Notes: generated by a model not told the origin, from the sequence alone. A stretch of 64,000 nt of DNA from Verrucomicrobiota bacterium (GCA_016235595.1 JACRJX010000043.1:62001-126000), one strand, 5' to 3'. Positions 1 to 9,302 are shown, counted from the stretch's first letter. Numbers and translations are program-made.

Positions 1-816
1 GCGTGCGAACTCGTTCGCAACGGGAGAATCGGCAAGTTGAAAACGATCCTCGTCGGCGTGCCGGGAAGCTGGATATGCCCCAAACAGCCCACCGAGCCAG
101 TGCCGAAGGAACTCGACTACGAACTGTGGCTCGGCCCGGCGCCGATGGCGCCTTACTGTTTCCAGCGCTGCCGCCCATGGACGAAGGGCCAGGGTTGGGG
201 CGGCTACAGCATCTGGTATTGCATCTCCGATTATTGCATGGGGATGATCGGCAACTGGGGCGTACATCATCTCGACGTCGCACAGTGGGGGAACAACACC
301 GAACTGAGCGGTCCGACGGAGATCGAAGGCACGGGCAAGTTCCCGAACGACATGCTCACAGACTGCGCCACAAGCTGGCAGATTGAGAATCGCTACGCCA
401 ACGGCGTCACCTTGATCCACATGGACGATGCGACCGCCAGGAAGCACCCTTTACAAAAGGGCGGCCACGGTCATGGCGTGTTGTTCCTTGGCACCGAGGG
501 CTGGATTCACGTGGACCGCTCGGGCATGGACGCCGAGCCGAAGTCGCTGATCAAGGCGCAGACCGCGCCGAACGAAATCCATCTCTTCAAGAGCACCAAC
601 CACCAGGCGAACTTCATTGATGCCGTCAAAGGCGAGACCAAACCGGCGGCTCCGATTGATGTCGCCGTCTGCACGGATATTCTGTGCAACCTCGAACAAA
701 TCGCCATCAAACTGAATCGCAAACTCCGCTGGGATCCGGCGCGTGAGGTGTTCGTCAACGACGACGAAGCAAACCAAATGCTGGACCGGCCCATGCGCGC
801 TCCGTGGAAACTGTGA
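1..816 (+). CDS. Gfo/Idh/MocA family oxidoreductase, C-terminal part (5' truncated by window edge)
   Basis: The reading frame is open from base 1, so the N-terminal Rossmann (NAD-binding) part lies outside the window and only the substrate-binding C-terminal domain is seen. The visible protein (271 residues) begins with ACELVRNGRIGKLKT, the strand and loop that opens the C-terminal domain in this family, and later has a long beta-sheet segment with GVLFLGTEGWIHVDR and a terminal helix rich in Asn/Asp. Such enzymes oxidise or reduce sugars and polyols with NAD(P). It ends four bases before the next possible start, so it belongs to the same operon as the two TIM-barrel isomerases that follow. 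The internal ATG at 37 is not a real start. The exact substrate cannot be read from the sequence. Confidence 0.85.
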   Translation, partial: ACELVRNGRIGKLKTILVGVPGSWICPKQPTEPVPKELDYELWLGPAPMAPYCFQRCRPWTKGQGWGGYSIWYCISDYCMGMIGNWGVHHLDVAQWGNNTELSGPTEIEGTGKFPNDMLTDCATSWQIENRYANGVTLIHMDDATARKHPLQKGGHGHGVLFLGTEGWIHVDRSGMDAEPKSLIKAQTAPNEIHLFKSTNHQANFIDAVKGETKPAAPIDVAVCTDILCNLEQIAIKLNRKLRWDPAREVFVNDDEANQMLDRPMRAPWKL

Positions 817-835
817 CCGCATGACAGCCCGACCT

Positions 836-1714
836 ATGAAAACCGTCGCCACACTCGCCATCGCGGTTGCGCTTGTCCCCGGTCTTTGCGCTGCCGCCGA
901 GACCCAGTCTGCACCGCCGCCCTCCGTTGCTGCCAAAGAACCGCTTGGCTGGCGCGTGGGGCCGACGGCGTGGAGTTTCCGGTTGTTCACGTTCTTCGAG
1001 GCCGTCGAAAAAACCGCCTCGCTCGGCATGAAGTATCTGGAAGCCTTCCAAGGCCAGCGCATAAGCAAGGAGAGCGACCTTAAACTTGACGCCAGTCTCT
1101 CCGACGACGCGTTCGCCCGGATTCGCGCCAAGCTCGATGCAGCCGGGGTGAAGCTGACCAGTATCTACATCCACAACATCCCCGGCGACGAGGCTGGTTG
1201 TCGCCGGGCGTTTGAGTTCGCGCGCAAACTGGGCGTGGAGTTCATCGTGTCCGAACCTCCGCCGGAGGCGTTGGACACCATCGAGAAGTGCTGCAACGAG
1301 TATCGGATCAATGTCGCCCTCCACAACCATCCCGAAGGCAAATCGCGCTATTGGCATCCGCGCGAGGTGCTCAAGGTCTGCGAAGGGCGCGGCCCGCGCA
1401 TCGGCGCGTGCGGCGACACCGGACACTGGTTGAGGTCGGGTCTGAAGCCATCCGAGGCTGTGCAAATGCTCGGCCGCCGGCTGCTCACGCTCCACGTCAA
1501 GGACCTCGACGAAGCCAATCACGATGTGCCGTGGGGCACGGGCAAGAGCGGCATCGCCGAACTGTTTCAAACGTTGCACCGCCTGCAACTCACGCCGGCG
1601 CTGTTCGGCATCGAATACGAAACCAAATGGGAGAACAACCTTCCCGAAATTGCGCAATGTGGCAGCTTTTTCGCGCAGCAGACCCAAAAGCTCGCGACGC
1701 CGGCTGCCAAGTAG
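836..1714 (+). CDS. Exported sugar phosphate isomerase/epimerase (xylose-isomerase-like TIM barrel)
   Basis: This 292-residue protein has a Sec-type signal peptide (residues 1-21, ending CAAAE) followed by an AP_endonuc_2/xylose-isomerase-like TIM barrel. Visible family marks are the opening barrel strand GPTAWSFRLFTFFEAVE, the metal-ligand region ALHNHPEG, the GDTGHWLRSG loop, LHVKDLDE and the terminal GIEYETKWE. In the family these loops carry the Glu/His/Asp ligands of a divalent metal used to isomerise keto sugars. I chose the ATG at 836 because it starts the signal peptide; an in-frame ATG at 821 would add five residues. It follows the Gfo/Idh/MocA gene closely and precedes a second TIM barrel, which suggests joint work in sugar or polyol catabolism. 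The substrate is unknown. Confidence 0.85.
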   Translation: MKTVATLAIAVALVPGLCAAAETQSAPPPSVAAKEPLGWRVGPTAWSFRLFTFFEAVEKTASLGMKYLEAFQGQRISKESDLKLDASLSDDAFARIRAKLDAAGVKLTSIYIHNIPGDEAGCRRAFEFARKLGVEFIVSEPPPEALDTIEKCCNEYRINVALHNHPEGKSRYWHPREVLKVCEGRGPRIGACGDTGHWLRSGLKPSEAVQMLGRRLLTLHVKDLDEANHDVPWGTGKSGIAELFQTLHRLQLTPALFGIEYETKWENNLPEIAQCGSFFAQQTQKLATPAAK

Positions 1715-1754
1715 CTTTGTGATCCGCTTAACCTAAACTGAAAGGAAAACGAAC

Positions 1755-2585
1755 ATGGGCAAGATACACGTCGGACTGAACACGGAATTCTCACGCAGCT
1801 CGGACAAGCCGTTCGAGTGGGCGGTCCAGAAGGCCGCCGAGATGGGCTACAAATACATCGAGCCGATGGTCCACCTGGGCCGGGAGTTGATGAGCGAAGC
1901 GGGCTATTTCCACACCGTCTCGATGTTCGACGACCCCTACCGCATCAAGGACGCTTGCGACAAAGCCGGCCTGATCATTTCCGGTCTGCAATCGCACGGC
2001 CCGCTTGGCCGGCCCGAGGTGCATGGCGAATACATCAAGCTCGCCATCCGTGTCGCCGCCGAAATTGGCGTGCCCGTCGTCAATACGGACGAAGGCATCA
2101 AGGCCAAATGGACGACCGAGGAGGAGGACTTCGTCCTCATCAAATACACGCTGCAAGAGGCTGCGTTCATTGCCGAGCGGCGTGGCGTGAAGATCGGCTT
2201 GGAGCCTCACGCTCAATACTCGCGCCATCCCGAAGGTCTCGACCGCATCTACAATCTGGTGAAGTCGCCCTCCATCGGCATCAACCTCGACACCGGCAAC
2301 GCCTACCTCTGCGGCCACGATGTCTATGAATGGCTGGAGCGCGTCGCCTCGCGCCTCGTCCATCTCCACGCAAAGGACATCTCGGTGAAACACTCCGAGA
2401 GCGAGCGAGGCAAGGTCTCCGGCACGCCGGTCGGCTGCGCGTGCGGCGAGGGTGTTCTCGATTGGGCGCGCATCATCAAGATCGTCCGCGAGAAATGCCC
2501 GCGCGACATCGTCTTCTCGGTGGAGTGCGGCACGCCCGACCAGGCGGCGAAGAGCCTGAAGCACCTGAATTCGTTGCTGGCGTAA
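1755..2585 (+). CDS. Sugar phosphate isomerase/epimerase (TIM barrel)
   Basis: This 276-residue protein has no signal peptide and is a cytoplasmic xylose-isomerase-like TIM barrel. The metal-site segments are easy to see: GLEPHAQYSRHPEG, GINLDTGNAYLCG, VHLHAKDIS and a terminal FSVECGT. The start is fixed by an AAAGGA ribosome binding site about eight bases before the ATG. It lies 40 bases after the exported TIM barrel and 23 bases before the ceramidase-like gene, on the same strand, so all are probably co-transcribed. The family covers epimerases and isomerases for keto sugars, inosose and similar compounds; the cytoplasmic location fits a second step after the exported enzyme. Specificity cannot be assigned. 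Confidence 0.87.
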   Translation: MGKIHVGLNTEFSRSSDKPFEWAVQKAAEMGYKYIEPMVHLGRELMSEAGYFHTVSMFDDPYRIKDACDKAGLIISGLQSHGPLGRPEVHGEYIKLAIRVAAEIGVPVVNTDEGIKAKWTTEEEDFVLIKYTLQEAAFIAERRGVKIGLEPHAQYSRHPEGLDRIYNLVKSPSIGINLDTGNAYLCGHDVYEWLERVASRLVHLHAKDISVKHSESERGKVSGTPVGCACGEGVLDWARIIKIVREKCPRDIVFSVECGTPDQAAKSLKHLNSLLA

Positions 2586-2608
2586 CGGCAACCCACAGGG
2601 TCACTGAA

Positions 2609-4063
2609 GTGAGGAAACTTCTCTTGTTCGCGATAGCCGCGGCGGTGGTGAATTCCGCCGCCGCGGCGGAACTCCGGATCGGCGCGGCAACGGTGGATAT
2701 CACGCCGGACCAGCCCGTGGCGCTCGCGGGCAATTTCAGCACACGCATCTCCAGGAAGCCGGAGACGCCGATCAGGGCGGTGGCGCTCGCCCTGGAATCC
2801 AAGGACGCCGACAAGCCCGCGCAGCAGGCGCTCATTGTCTCGTGCGATCTCGTGGCCATCCGTGATGGTGTTCAGGACAAGTTTCGCGAGAGGCTCAAGC
2901 CGTTGCTGCCGGATCTGGACATGCGCAGGGCGTTTCTCACCGCCACGCACACGCATACGGCACCGCTGACGATGGAACTGCGCGAGAATCTCTACCTCTA
3001 CGACATCCCGAAAGAGGGGATGATGCAGCCGGCGGAGTATGTGACGTTTCTCGTCGAACGGCTCGCGCGCGTTGCTGTGCAGGCGTGGCAGGGCCGCAAG
3101 CCGGGCGGCGTGAGTTGGACACTGGGCCATGCCGTGGTCGGCCAGAACCGCCGCGCGGTGTATGCGGACGGCCACGCGCAGATGTATGGCAAATCGAACG
3201 ACGCGACGTTCCGCGGGCTGGAAGGGCCGGAGGACCATGCGGTGGAGATGTTGTTCTTCTGGAGCGCGACGAAACAACTCAAGGCCGTTGCCATCAACCT
3301 TGCCTGTCCCGCGCAGGAGTTGGAATCGCACCGGGAGATCAACGCCGACTACTGGCATGAGGTGCGCGCGCGGCTCCAGAAGAAGTTCTCACCGAAATTG
3401 TGCGTGTTGGGCTGGACAAGCGCGGCAGGCGACCAGTCGCCACATCTCATGTATCGCAAGGCCGCCGAGGAGCGGATGCTGAAAGCGCGCGGCGTGACAC
3501 GCGCGCAGGAGATCGGCCGCCGCATCGGCAACGCGGTGATGGACACGTTCGATATCGCCAGGGCCGACATTCGCACCGACGTGCCGTTCGTCCACGCTGT
3601 CGAAGACCTGCAGTTACCGCCGCGCAGAATCCTGCCGCGGGAGTGTGAGACCGCGAAGCGCAACATCCTCGTGTTGGCGAAGAAGACGGACAACTACTCC
3701 CGCACCATGCTGGGCCGCGAGAAGGAAGTGGTGCGGCGTTTTGAAGAAGCCGACAAGCTGCCGCCCTATCCAATGGAGCTGCACGTGTTGCGCGTGGGCG
3801 ACGTGGCCATTGCGACCAGTCCCTTTGAGTTGTTCCTCGACTACGGCGTCCAGATGAAAGCGCGCAGTCCCGCCATCCAGACCTTCCTCATCCAGCATGC
3901 CTGTAATGCCGGTCTCTACCTTCCCACACCCAAAGCCATCGAGGGCGGTCACTACAGCGGTCTGCCGCACACGAACCTCGTCGGTCCCGAAGGCGGTCAG
4001 ATTCTCGTGGATCGCACCATCGAGGCGATCAAGGCACTGTGGCCGGCTGTCACGAAGCAATGA
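2609..4063 (+). CDS. Secreted neutral/alkaline ceramidase-like hydrolase
   Basis: The 484-residue product starts with a GTG codon and a short signal peptide (VRKLLLFAIAAAVVNSAAAA). The mature part opens with RIGAATVDITPDQP, the hallmark of the neutral/alkaline non-lysosomal ceramidase N-terminal domain, followed by ALIVSCDLVA and the zinc-site segment TATHTHTAP. It is shorter than true ceramidases (about 650-750 residues) and lacks their C-terminal immunoglobulin-like domain, so it belongs to the broad family of ceramidase-like proteins common in Verrucomicrobiota and Planctomycetes, whose substrates are mostly unknown. An upstream extension in the same frame is antisense-like noise over the previous gene. 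Its stop codon overlaps the next start (ATGA at 4060-4063), indicating translational coupling. Confidence 0.83.
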   Translation: MRKLLLFAIAAAVVNSAAAAELRIGAATVDITPDQPVALAGNFSTRISRKPETPIRAVALALESKDADKPAQQALIVSCDLVAIRDGVQDKFRERLKPLLPDLDMRRAFLTATHTHTAPLTMELRENLYLYDIPKEGMMQPAEYVTFLVERLARVAVQAWQGRKPGGVSWTLGHAVVGQNRRAVYADGHAQMYGKSNDATFRGLEGPEDHAVEMLFFWSATKQLKAVAINLACPAQELESHREINADYWHEVRARLQKKFSPKLCVLGWTSAAGDQSPHLMYRKAAEERMLKARGVTRAQEIGRRIGNAVMDTFDIARADIRTDVPFVHAVEDLQLPPRRILPRECETAKRNILVLAKKTDNYSRTMLGREKEVVRRFEEADKLPPYPMELHVLRVGDVAIATSPFELFLDYGVQMKARSPAIQTFLIQHACNAGLYLPTPKAIEGGHYSGLPHTNLVGPEGGQILVDRTIEAIKALWPAVTKQ

Positions 4064-5013
4064 AACGAACCCTGAAAAGACTGATACGGTTCCTGGTGCT
4101 GTTCTGCTGGCTTGCGCCAGGCACAGCAACTCTCTGCTATGCCGCGCCTCCGCCACCCGAGCCGGCGGTGCGAAACGAAGTCGAGGCTGCGCTTGCGAAA
4201 GCCGGTGCCGCGAAGGAATCCGTTCGCAAACTCTGCGTCGTGCTGCTGGCCGACAAGAAGGATCACCGCGAACACGAGCACGATTACCCGGTCTGGCAGG
4301 AACGCTGGGCATTGTTGCTTGGCGGCCAGACGGCATCCCGCGCGACGCAGGTCAATCTGTTTGGCCCGGCCACGGCGGACGCGAAAGCTGGCGCCGGAGC
4401 AGAGAACACGGAAGTTGTTTGTGCGTGGAGTTGGCCGACTGAGAAACAATTCGCCTCCGCGAACGTGATCGTCGCGTTCTGCTATCTGTCGTGGACCGAC
4501 GACCGCAAACGCCAGCTCAAGCAATACCTCGAACGCGGTGGCGGGTTGGTGTTGATCCATTCGGCGACATGGACCAAACCGAAAGCGGACCCGGATGTGG
4601 CGGCGCTGGCGGGCGTGGGCGGCTTCACGCGATATCGCCATGGGTTGTTGCAGGTGGAAGTCGCGACTGCTGATCACCCGATCTGTCGCGGGCTGCCATC
4701 GAAGTTCTCATTTCTCGACGAACCCTACTGGCCGCCGACGCCACCGATCACAGCGGATCGCGTGACCACGCTGGCGGTTTCGCGGGAGAAGACAGAGCCG
4801 ACCGGAGAACAGACAACGCCTCAGCCGATGTTCTGGACCTACCAAACGGGCCGCGGCCGCGTTTTTGGCTGCGTGCCGGGACACTACACGTGGACGTTCG
4901 ACGACCCGTGGTTCCGCCTGCTGCTGCTGCGCGGCATCGCGTGGGCTGGCGGCGAATCCGCCGATCGTTTCGACCCACTTGTGTTGCGCGGCGCGCGCGT
5001 CACGAACAAGTGA
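4060..5013 (+). CDS. ThuA-like domain protein with signal peptide
   Basis: The 317-residue protein has a hydrophobic N-terminal signal (about residues 8-30, ending LCYAAPP). The body resembles the ThuA/trehalose-utilisation fold, a class-I glutamine-amidotransferase-like sandwich: KLCVVLLADKKDHREHEHDY, then VIVAFCYLSWTD, RGGGLVLIHSATW, the substrate-loop segment DHPICRGLP and the closing VFGCVPGHYTWTFDDPWFR, GIAWAGG. ThuA-like proteins sit next to Gfo/Idh/MocA and TIM-barrel isomerases in many verrucomicrobial sugar clusters, as here, but their reaction is poorly known. The ATG overlaps the ceramidase-like stop by four bases, so the two are translated together. It is the last gene of the plus-strand operon and converges on the aminotransferase gene. 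Confidence 0.8.
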   Translation: MKRTLKRLIRFLVLFCWLAPGTATLCYAAPPPPEPAVRNEVEAALAKAGAAKESVRKLCVVLLADKKDHREHEHDYPVWQERWALLLGGQTASRATQVNLFGPATADAKAGAGAENTEVVCAWSWPTEKQFASANVIVAFCYLSWTDDRKRQLKQYLERGGGLVLIHSATWTKPKADPDVAALAGVGGFTRYRHGLLQVEVATADHPICRGLPSKFSFLDEPYWPPTPPITADRVTTLAVSREKTEPTGEQTTPQPMFWTYQTGRGRVFGCVPGHYTWTFDDPWFRLLLLRGIAWAGGESADRFDPLVLRGARVTNK

Positions 5014-5032
5014 CGCGCGCCGGCCGTTCTTC

Positions 5033-6385
5033 CTACGCCTTCTTCAACAGCGCGGCGCTGTGGGCCTGAATCTTCCGGATCGCCTCAAGGATCTGGTCAA
5101 TGTCGCTGCGGTCGGCCAGAAGCATGTTCTGGCTGATCGCGACCATCGTCTCGCAGGCTTGTTTGTTGCCTTTCAGGTCCTTGAAGCTCTCGCGGTAGGC
5201 CTTCAGCCGATCGGCGCTCCAGAGGCGCTTGTAGCCGCGGGAGTTGATCGCCACGTCGAGCAGGCCGTCGTAGTATTGCTCACGGTAGGGGCTCGAGCAG
5301 GGCACGCCTTCGGCCCGGAGTGCCGCCATGAACTTGTCACGCGAGAGGCCGTTGAACTGCTCCGCGTTGTAGATGAACGGATAGAGATGCCACGCGGGCC
5401 GGCTGTTCTCCGGCAGGCGGATGGGCGTGATGCCGGGAATCTTGCCGAGGTTGGCGCTGAGATGGTCAGCGTTCGCGCGGCGGATGGCGGTCTGCTTCTT
5501 TAGCTTGTCGAACTGCTGGAGCAGGAGCGCGGCCTGGAACTGCGTCATGCGGTAGTTCATCCCGGGGGTGAAGCTGCCGGTGCCCTTGAAGTTCCCGCAC
5601 GAACGGCCGCAGTTGTGGTAGGCGTTGCAGCGGTCAATGACGTCCTCGCTCATGCTGGTGATGGCACCGCCTTCACCGGAGGGGATGTGCTTGGACTCCT
5701 GGAAACTGAAGCCGCCGACGTCACCGAGCGTGCCGCACTTGCGGCCCTTGTATTCGGCGAGCCACGCCTGGCAGGCGTCCTCGACGACGGCGAGCTTGTG
5801 TTTCTTGGCGATGGGGTTGATCTGGTCCATGTCGCACGGCATGCCGTAGATGTGGACTGGCATGATGGCGCGTGTGCGCTCCGTGATGCGGCTCTCGATA
5901 CTCTTCGGACACATCGTGAGCGTGGCTGGGTCGGTGTCGGCAAAGACCGGTAGCGCCGAGTTGGCCAGGATCGCGTTGTAGGTGGCGATGAAGGTGTAGG
6001 GCGAAACGATGACTTCATCACCGGGACCCACGTCCATGACATGCAGGCCGACAATGAGCGAAGTGGTGCCGCTGGCGACTGCGAGGGCTTTCTTCGCGCC
6101 GAGCATCTCGGCCCAGGCTTTCTCGAATTCAGGCACGTGGGGGCCGGAGAGGCGGAACCATTTGCGGCTGCGATAGACCTCGAGCATCTTCGGCTCCCAT
6201 TCTTCGCGCCATTCAGGCCACGCGGCCCAGCCACCTTTGTGGGCGGGCGCGCCTCCGAGCAAAGCCGGTTTGGCTGCGTCTGCGGCGAAAACATTCGGCC
6301 CGGTGTGCGCGCTGAGCCAAGTGAGAGCGGCGGAACTGGCGGCGGTGGTTTCCAGGAAACGGCGACGATTCATGTTCGGGTTCAT
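5033..6385 (-). CDS. DegT/DnrJ/EryC1/StrS-type aminotransferase with Tat-like signal
   Basis: The 450-residue protein is a PLP-dependent fold-type-I sugar aminotransferase homologue. The Schiff-base lysine is K232 in SFQESKHIPSGEGGA, the PLP-ring aspartate is D203 in VVEDACQAW, and the phosphate loop is ASGTTSL near residue 106. Family members transfer an amino group to keto sugars or act as dehydratases. The N-terminus (MNPNMNRRRFLETTAAS, hydrophobic stretch, then AAD) looks like a twin-arginine signal, which is odd for this usually cytoplasmic family but common among exported PVC enzymes. I chose the ATG at 6385; 6373 is an alternative. It is transcribed towards the ThuA-like gene (convergent, 19 bases apart). 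No sugar-nucleotide genes are adjacent. Confidence 0.87.
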   Translation of the reverse strand: MNPNMNRRRFLETTAASSAALTWLSAHTGPNVFAADAAKPALLGGAPAHKGGWAAWPEWREEWEPKMLEVYRSRKWFRLSGPHVPEFEKAWAEMLGAKKALAVASGTTSLIVGLHVMDVGPGDEVIVSPYTFIATYNAILANSALPVFADTDPATLTMCPKSIESRITERTRAIMPVHIYGMPCDMDQINPIAKKHKLAVVEDACQAWLAEYKGRKCGTLGDVGGFSFQESKHIPSGEGGAITSMSEDVIDRCNAYHNCGRSCGNFKGTGSFTPGMNYRMTQFQAALLLQQFDKLKKQTAIRRANADHLSANLGKIPGITPIRLPENSRPAWHLYPFIYNAEQFNGLSRDKFMAALRAEGVPCSSPYREQYYDGLLDVAINSRGYKRLWSADRLKAYRESFKDLKGNKQACETMVAISQNMLLADRSDIDQILEAIRKIQAHSAALLKKA

Positions 6386-6723
6386 GGCGTGCTTTCGGTT
6401 GGAGTTGGCTGTTGGCAAATGGTGACGTTGCTAAAACTGCCATACACTTAGATGCCGGGCGAAGTCAATCCTCGAATGCCGATGGCGACAGCGCGCAGAT
6501 TGTGTTCGGTCCCCTTGAAGCCGAAGGCAGCTTCAAGCGCGTCCAAACGGTGCCGATGAACCTCGCCTCATCCGAGCCGGACGAAGCCTTCCACTTCACC
6601 GGCAGGATCGTTTGCCAGGCCAGCGGCCGTTTCGGCTACGCCGTCCGCATCCTGCCGCAGCATCCCGACCTGGGCGAACCGCTCGACATGCGGCTCGTTC
6701 ACTGGGCGTAGCGGCGTCGGCGA
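6386..6723. other. 338-bp stretch without an intact gene
   Basis: This gap separates the start of the aminotransferase gene from the end of the first PPC-domain gene. Its left edge (6386-6440) must hold the aminotransferase promoter. The remainder is occupied by the plus-strand phosphorylase remnant described separately. No RNA gene, repeat or terminator hairpin is evident. Confidence 0.6.
6445..6711 (+). pseudogene. Remnant of the C-terminus of an alpha-glucan (glycogen) phosphorylase
   Basis: An open plus-strand frame ends with a stretch that matches, from memory, the last 50-60 residues of glycogen/alpha-glucan phosphorylases of the non-classical (GlgP/DUF3417) type: FHFTGRIVCQASGRFGYAVR followed by LPQHPDLGEPLDMRLVHWA and a stop at 6709-6711. 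In the family this tail is Y/F-x-G-x-I-x-C-x-x-SG-x-x-G-(Y/F)-x-V-R-(V/I)-x-P-x-HPDL. Nothing upstream encodes the catalytic domains or the pyridoxal-phosphate lysine; the frame simply runs back into the aminotransferase promoter. I therefore read it as a fossil left by deletion of a full gene of about 700-850 residues. A short independent protein is less likely because no ribosome binding site or sensible start precedes it. Confidence 0.6.
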
Positions 6724-9135
6724 TTACGGAGCGACGACTTCGAAAGGAATGAGGGGGAGGATGCCGAGCGGCCTGCCCTTGAAAACGGGCTTTGGCTTCG
6801 GATTCACTTTCGATTTTTTGGAAGGCGGCGGGGGTGGCGGGGGTGCTGAATAGGCGTCCACGATGAGATTGCCCTTCTGGCCGGGCTTGAGCTTCGCGGC
6901 GTCACTGCCGAGCTCGACGTCCATGCCGTCGTCCGACGGGGAGACGCTCTTAATGACGATGCCCGCGGGCGCTTCAGCCAATTCCAAGCGCACCTTGCCC
7001 GCAGCCTTGGGTGGCGCGGCAAGCCGGACCTTGGCCGTCCCGCCAGCAGGAATCTTGATGGGCAGATCGCTAAGAATTTTTACAACGGTGCCGATACCCT
7101 TGGGCATAAACGCACCCCGCACGGTCACTTCGAGCGCCTGCGAGGGAACGAGGTGGCGATATTCGAACGCCTGCATCATGTCCTGCGCGGGAACAGCGGC
7201 GTGGACGATTTCGCTGCCGTTGACTGTAGCGCGGCCTTCGAGCTTGAGCGTGGCGGGTTCATCCTGCGGCGCGAGCGGTGTGGTCAGCGCGATCTTCACT
7301 TGGTTGGTGTTGGCCGGTATCAACACTTTGTCGAGTTTGAATCCCGGCGGGGCATCCTTCAGCAGGATCGAGACCGGCTCGGAGAAACCGTCTTTGCGCA
7401 GCGCATAAACCGTGGCGGAGACGCTGTTGCCGGTGCGGGCGTTGAGGCTGGAGGGCACGACGCGCAACGCGAAGTCGGGCTGCGGCGCGCTGATGCGAAG
7501 GCGATAGCCATACTCCGGGCCGCCTTTGTGCTGAGTGTCGCTGATGTAAAGGAGATAGGTTCCATCCTTGGGCAGCGTTGCGGTGAGATAGGAATCGGCG
7601 TGATGCGTGGTGAGCCCCGCTCCCCGGTCGGTGTTGTCGTCGTTGAACGCAATCTGGTTGCCAGTGGCGTCGGTGAGTTTCAGGACCGAATCGAGTGGGG
7701 AGTTCAATCGGCGAGCCATGACTTCAGCGACGATTTCCTGGCCGGCCTTGCCGTCAAAGCAAAAAACGTTGGAGTCATCGGATTTTGCGATACGGCCGTT
7801 GATGATGATCGGCAACGTGACGCGCTGGGCGTGCGACTTGCCACCGCGGGATTTCTCGGCGAGACATTCCGGCAGCGTGTTCACGGCGAAAGGCATGAAG
7901 TTGGAAACATGGTTGTCTTTGCGGACGCTGAGCGGGTAGATGCCGGGCGTTTTGTGGCTGTCGTCGAGCGTCAAGCTGGTGACGGGAAGGTTCCATCCTT
8001 TCAACTGCACCGTCGTCTTTTCACCGGCAGGACCGCCGAGCGGGAAAATGCTGGTGATGAACGGCGTCTCGCCGATGGTGATGCGATAGACGAAATCCTC
8101 GCGGCCGCGAAAGATGGAGTCCTTGATCTCAACAACGTATTCGCCGTCAGCGGGAACCTCGTAGTAAATGACGGGGTCGGGGTTGAAGCGGAAGTCGTCG
8201 GTGTAGGCCATCTCCTTGCCCTGGCTGTCGTAGAGCGAGAGCGTGGCCTGGAACCAGCCCGGCACTGCGTCAGAGATGTAGGGAATGAGCTGCTGCGCGT
8301 TGACGGCGATGACGAGCTTCTGGCCCTTCGTGGCGTTGAAGCGAAACCGGTCCACCTCGCCGGGCAGGATCTGGCCGTTGACGACCGCAGGCAGCGTCAC
8401 CGACATCACTGTTTTGGGCTTCGTGTTCCGGGCGGAGGCGATCCGGGCCACGGCGCTGACCTGCTGGGCAATGCTCTTGGAAGCCGGCTCGGAGAATTCC
8501 TGCATCTGGCCGACGTGAAACACCAACGGGTTCGAGATGCCGCCGGCGGTGACGAGGCGGAGTTCGCGCTGGCCTGGCTCGGCGTCGGGCGCCACCGTGA
8601 TGTTGCAGACGGCCAGTTCGCAGATGGCGGGGTTGGCGGGCCGGCGCACGCCGCCGGAGATTCTCCGCCGTGCCTCATTGAGTTGCTTCTCGTCTTCCGC
8701 CGTCCAGGTGGCGTCGGCATATTTCTTCTTCAGAGCCTCGATTTCCTTGTCCTCTTCCGCGCTGTCCTTCTTGATGCTCTTGGCGTTCTTGAAACTCCGG
8801 AAATTTTCCAGCGCCTTGAAATCCTTGCGCACGACCGCCTTCTTGGCTGTCAACTCATCCACCAGGATGCGCAACTCGTTCAACTCCTTGCCTTGGATCG
8901 GATGAATGAAGTCGGCGAGGGTGGCCGTCACGCCGCCGCCGGTGACGTGGATGTTGGTGATGCCGCTGAGGAACTGTCCGGCGATGACGTGCTCGGAGGT
9001 GGTGCCCTGCTGGGCGCCCGCGGGGTAGACGTAGCCGATGGAGAACGATCGGGATCGTTGTTGCGCCTGGCCGGCCGGCACGAACGCCAGCAACGCCACC
9101 AAGCCCGGGATTGCGAGCCATTGAATTTTACGCAT
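6724..9135 (-). CDS. Large secreted PPC-domain protein, copy 1
   Basis: The 803-residue product has a Sec signal peptide (about residues 1-24, ending AGQAQ) and a long beta-rich ectodomain. It contains at least two bacterial pre-peptidase C-terminal (PPC)-like domains; the typical frame GEVDRFRFNATKGQKLVIAV ... YVVEIKDSIFRGREDFVYR is clear around residues 250-360, and a second unit (VFCFDGKAGQEIVAEVMA ... DGTYLLYISDTQHKGG) at about 460-560. A proline- and lysine-rich tail precedes the C-terminus. No catalytic site was seen. Homologues in this phylum accompany DUF1501 and DUF1549/1553 proteins, as here, and are probably surface or outer-membrane-associated. A close paralogue lies at 10512-12935. 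Confidence 0.82.
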   Translation of the reverse strand: MRKIQWLAIPGLVALLAFVPAGQAQQRSRSFSIGYVYPAGAQQGTTSEHVIAGQFLSGITNIHVTGGGVTATLADFIHPIQGKELNELRILVDELTAKKAVVRKDFKALENFRSFKNAKSIKKDSAEEDKEIEALKKKYADATWTAEDEKQLNEARRRISGGVRRPANPAICELAVCNITVAPDAEPGQRELRLVTAGGISNPLVFHVGQMQEFSEPASKSIAQQVSAVARIASARNTKPKTVMSVTLPAVVNGQILPGEVDRFRFNATKGQKLVIAVNAQQLIPYISDAVPGWFQATLSLYDSQGKEMAYTDDFRFNPDPVIYYEVPADGEYVVEIKDSIFRGREDFVYRITIGETPFITSIFPLGGPAGEKTTVQLKGWNLPVTSLTLDDSHKTPGIYPLSVRKDNHVSNFMPFAVNTLPECLAEKSRGGKSHAQRVTLPIIINGRIAKSDDSNVFCFDGKAGQEIVAEVMARRLNSPLDSVLKLTDATGNQIAFNDDNTDRGAGLTTHHADSYLTATLPKDGTYLLYISDTQHKGGPEYGYRLRISAPQPDFALRVVPSSLNARTGNSVSATVYALRKDGFSEPVSILLKDAPPGFKLDKVLIPANTNQVKIALTTPLAPQDEPATLKLEGRATVNGSEIVHAAVPAQDMMQAFEYRHLVPSQALEVTVRGAFMPKGIGTVVKILSDLPIKIPAGGTAKVRLAAPPKAAGKVRLELAEAPAGIVIKSVSPSDDGMDVELGSDAAKLKPGQKGNLIVDAYSAPPPPPPPSKKSKVNPKPKPVFKGRPLGILPLIPFEVVAP

Positions 9136-9302
9136 GAGCCGTTGGAATGTTCGCCCAATATAACAACGCGGTAAAGAGTAAGTTGCGCCGCAACCAGAGG
9201 TGCGATCGGCGGCCGAGTCTCAAACGACGGTGAATCACATTCTCCAAAAGCGATTCCAGGGACAATGGCAGGCTGGCGGCCGGCTCATTTCCTTCTTTGA
9301 AT

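Noticed and set aside
7153..9174. Long open frame on the plus strand opposite the first PPC gene
   Set aside because: It mirrors the real minus-strand gene in a GC-rich genome; its translation shows compositional bias (Arg, Gly, Val, His) and no domain, while the minus strand has a signal peptide and PPC domains.
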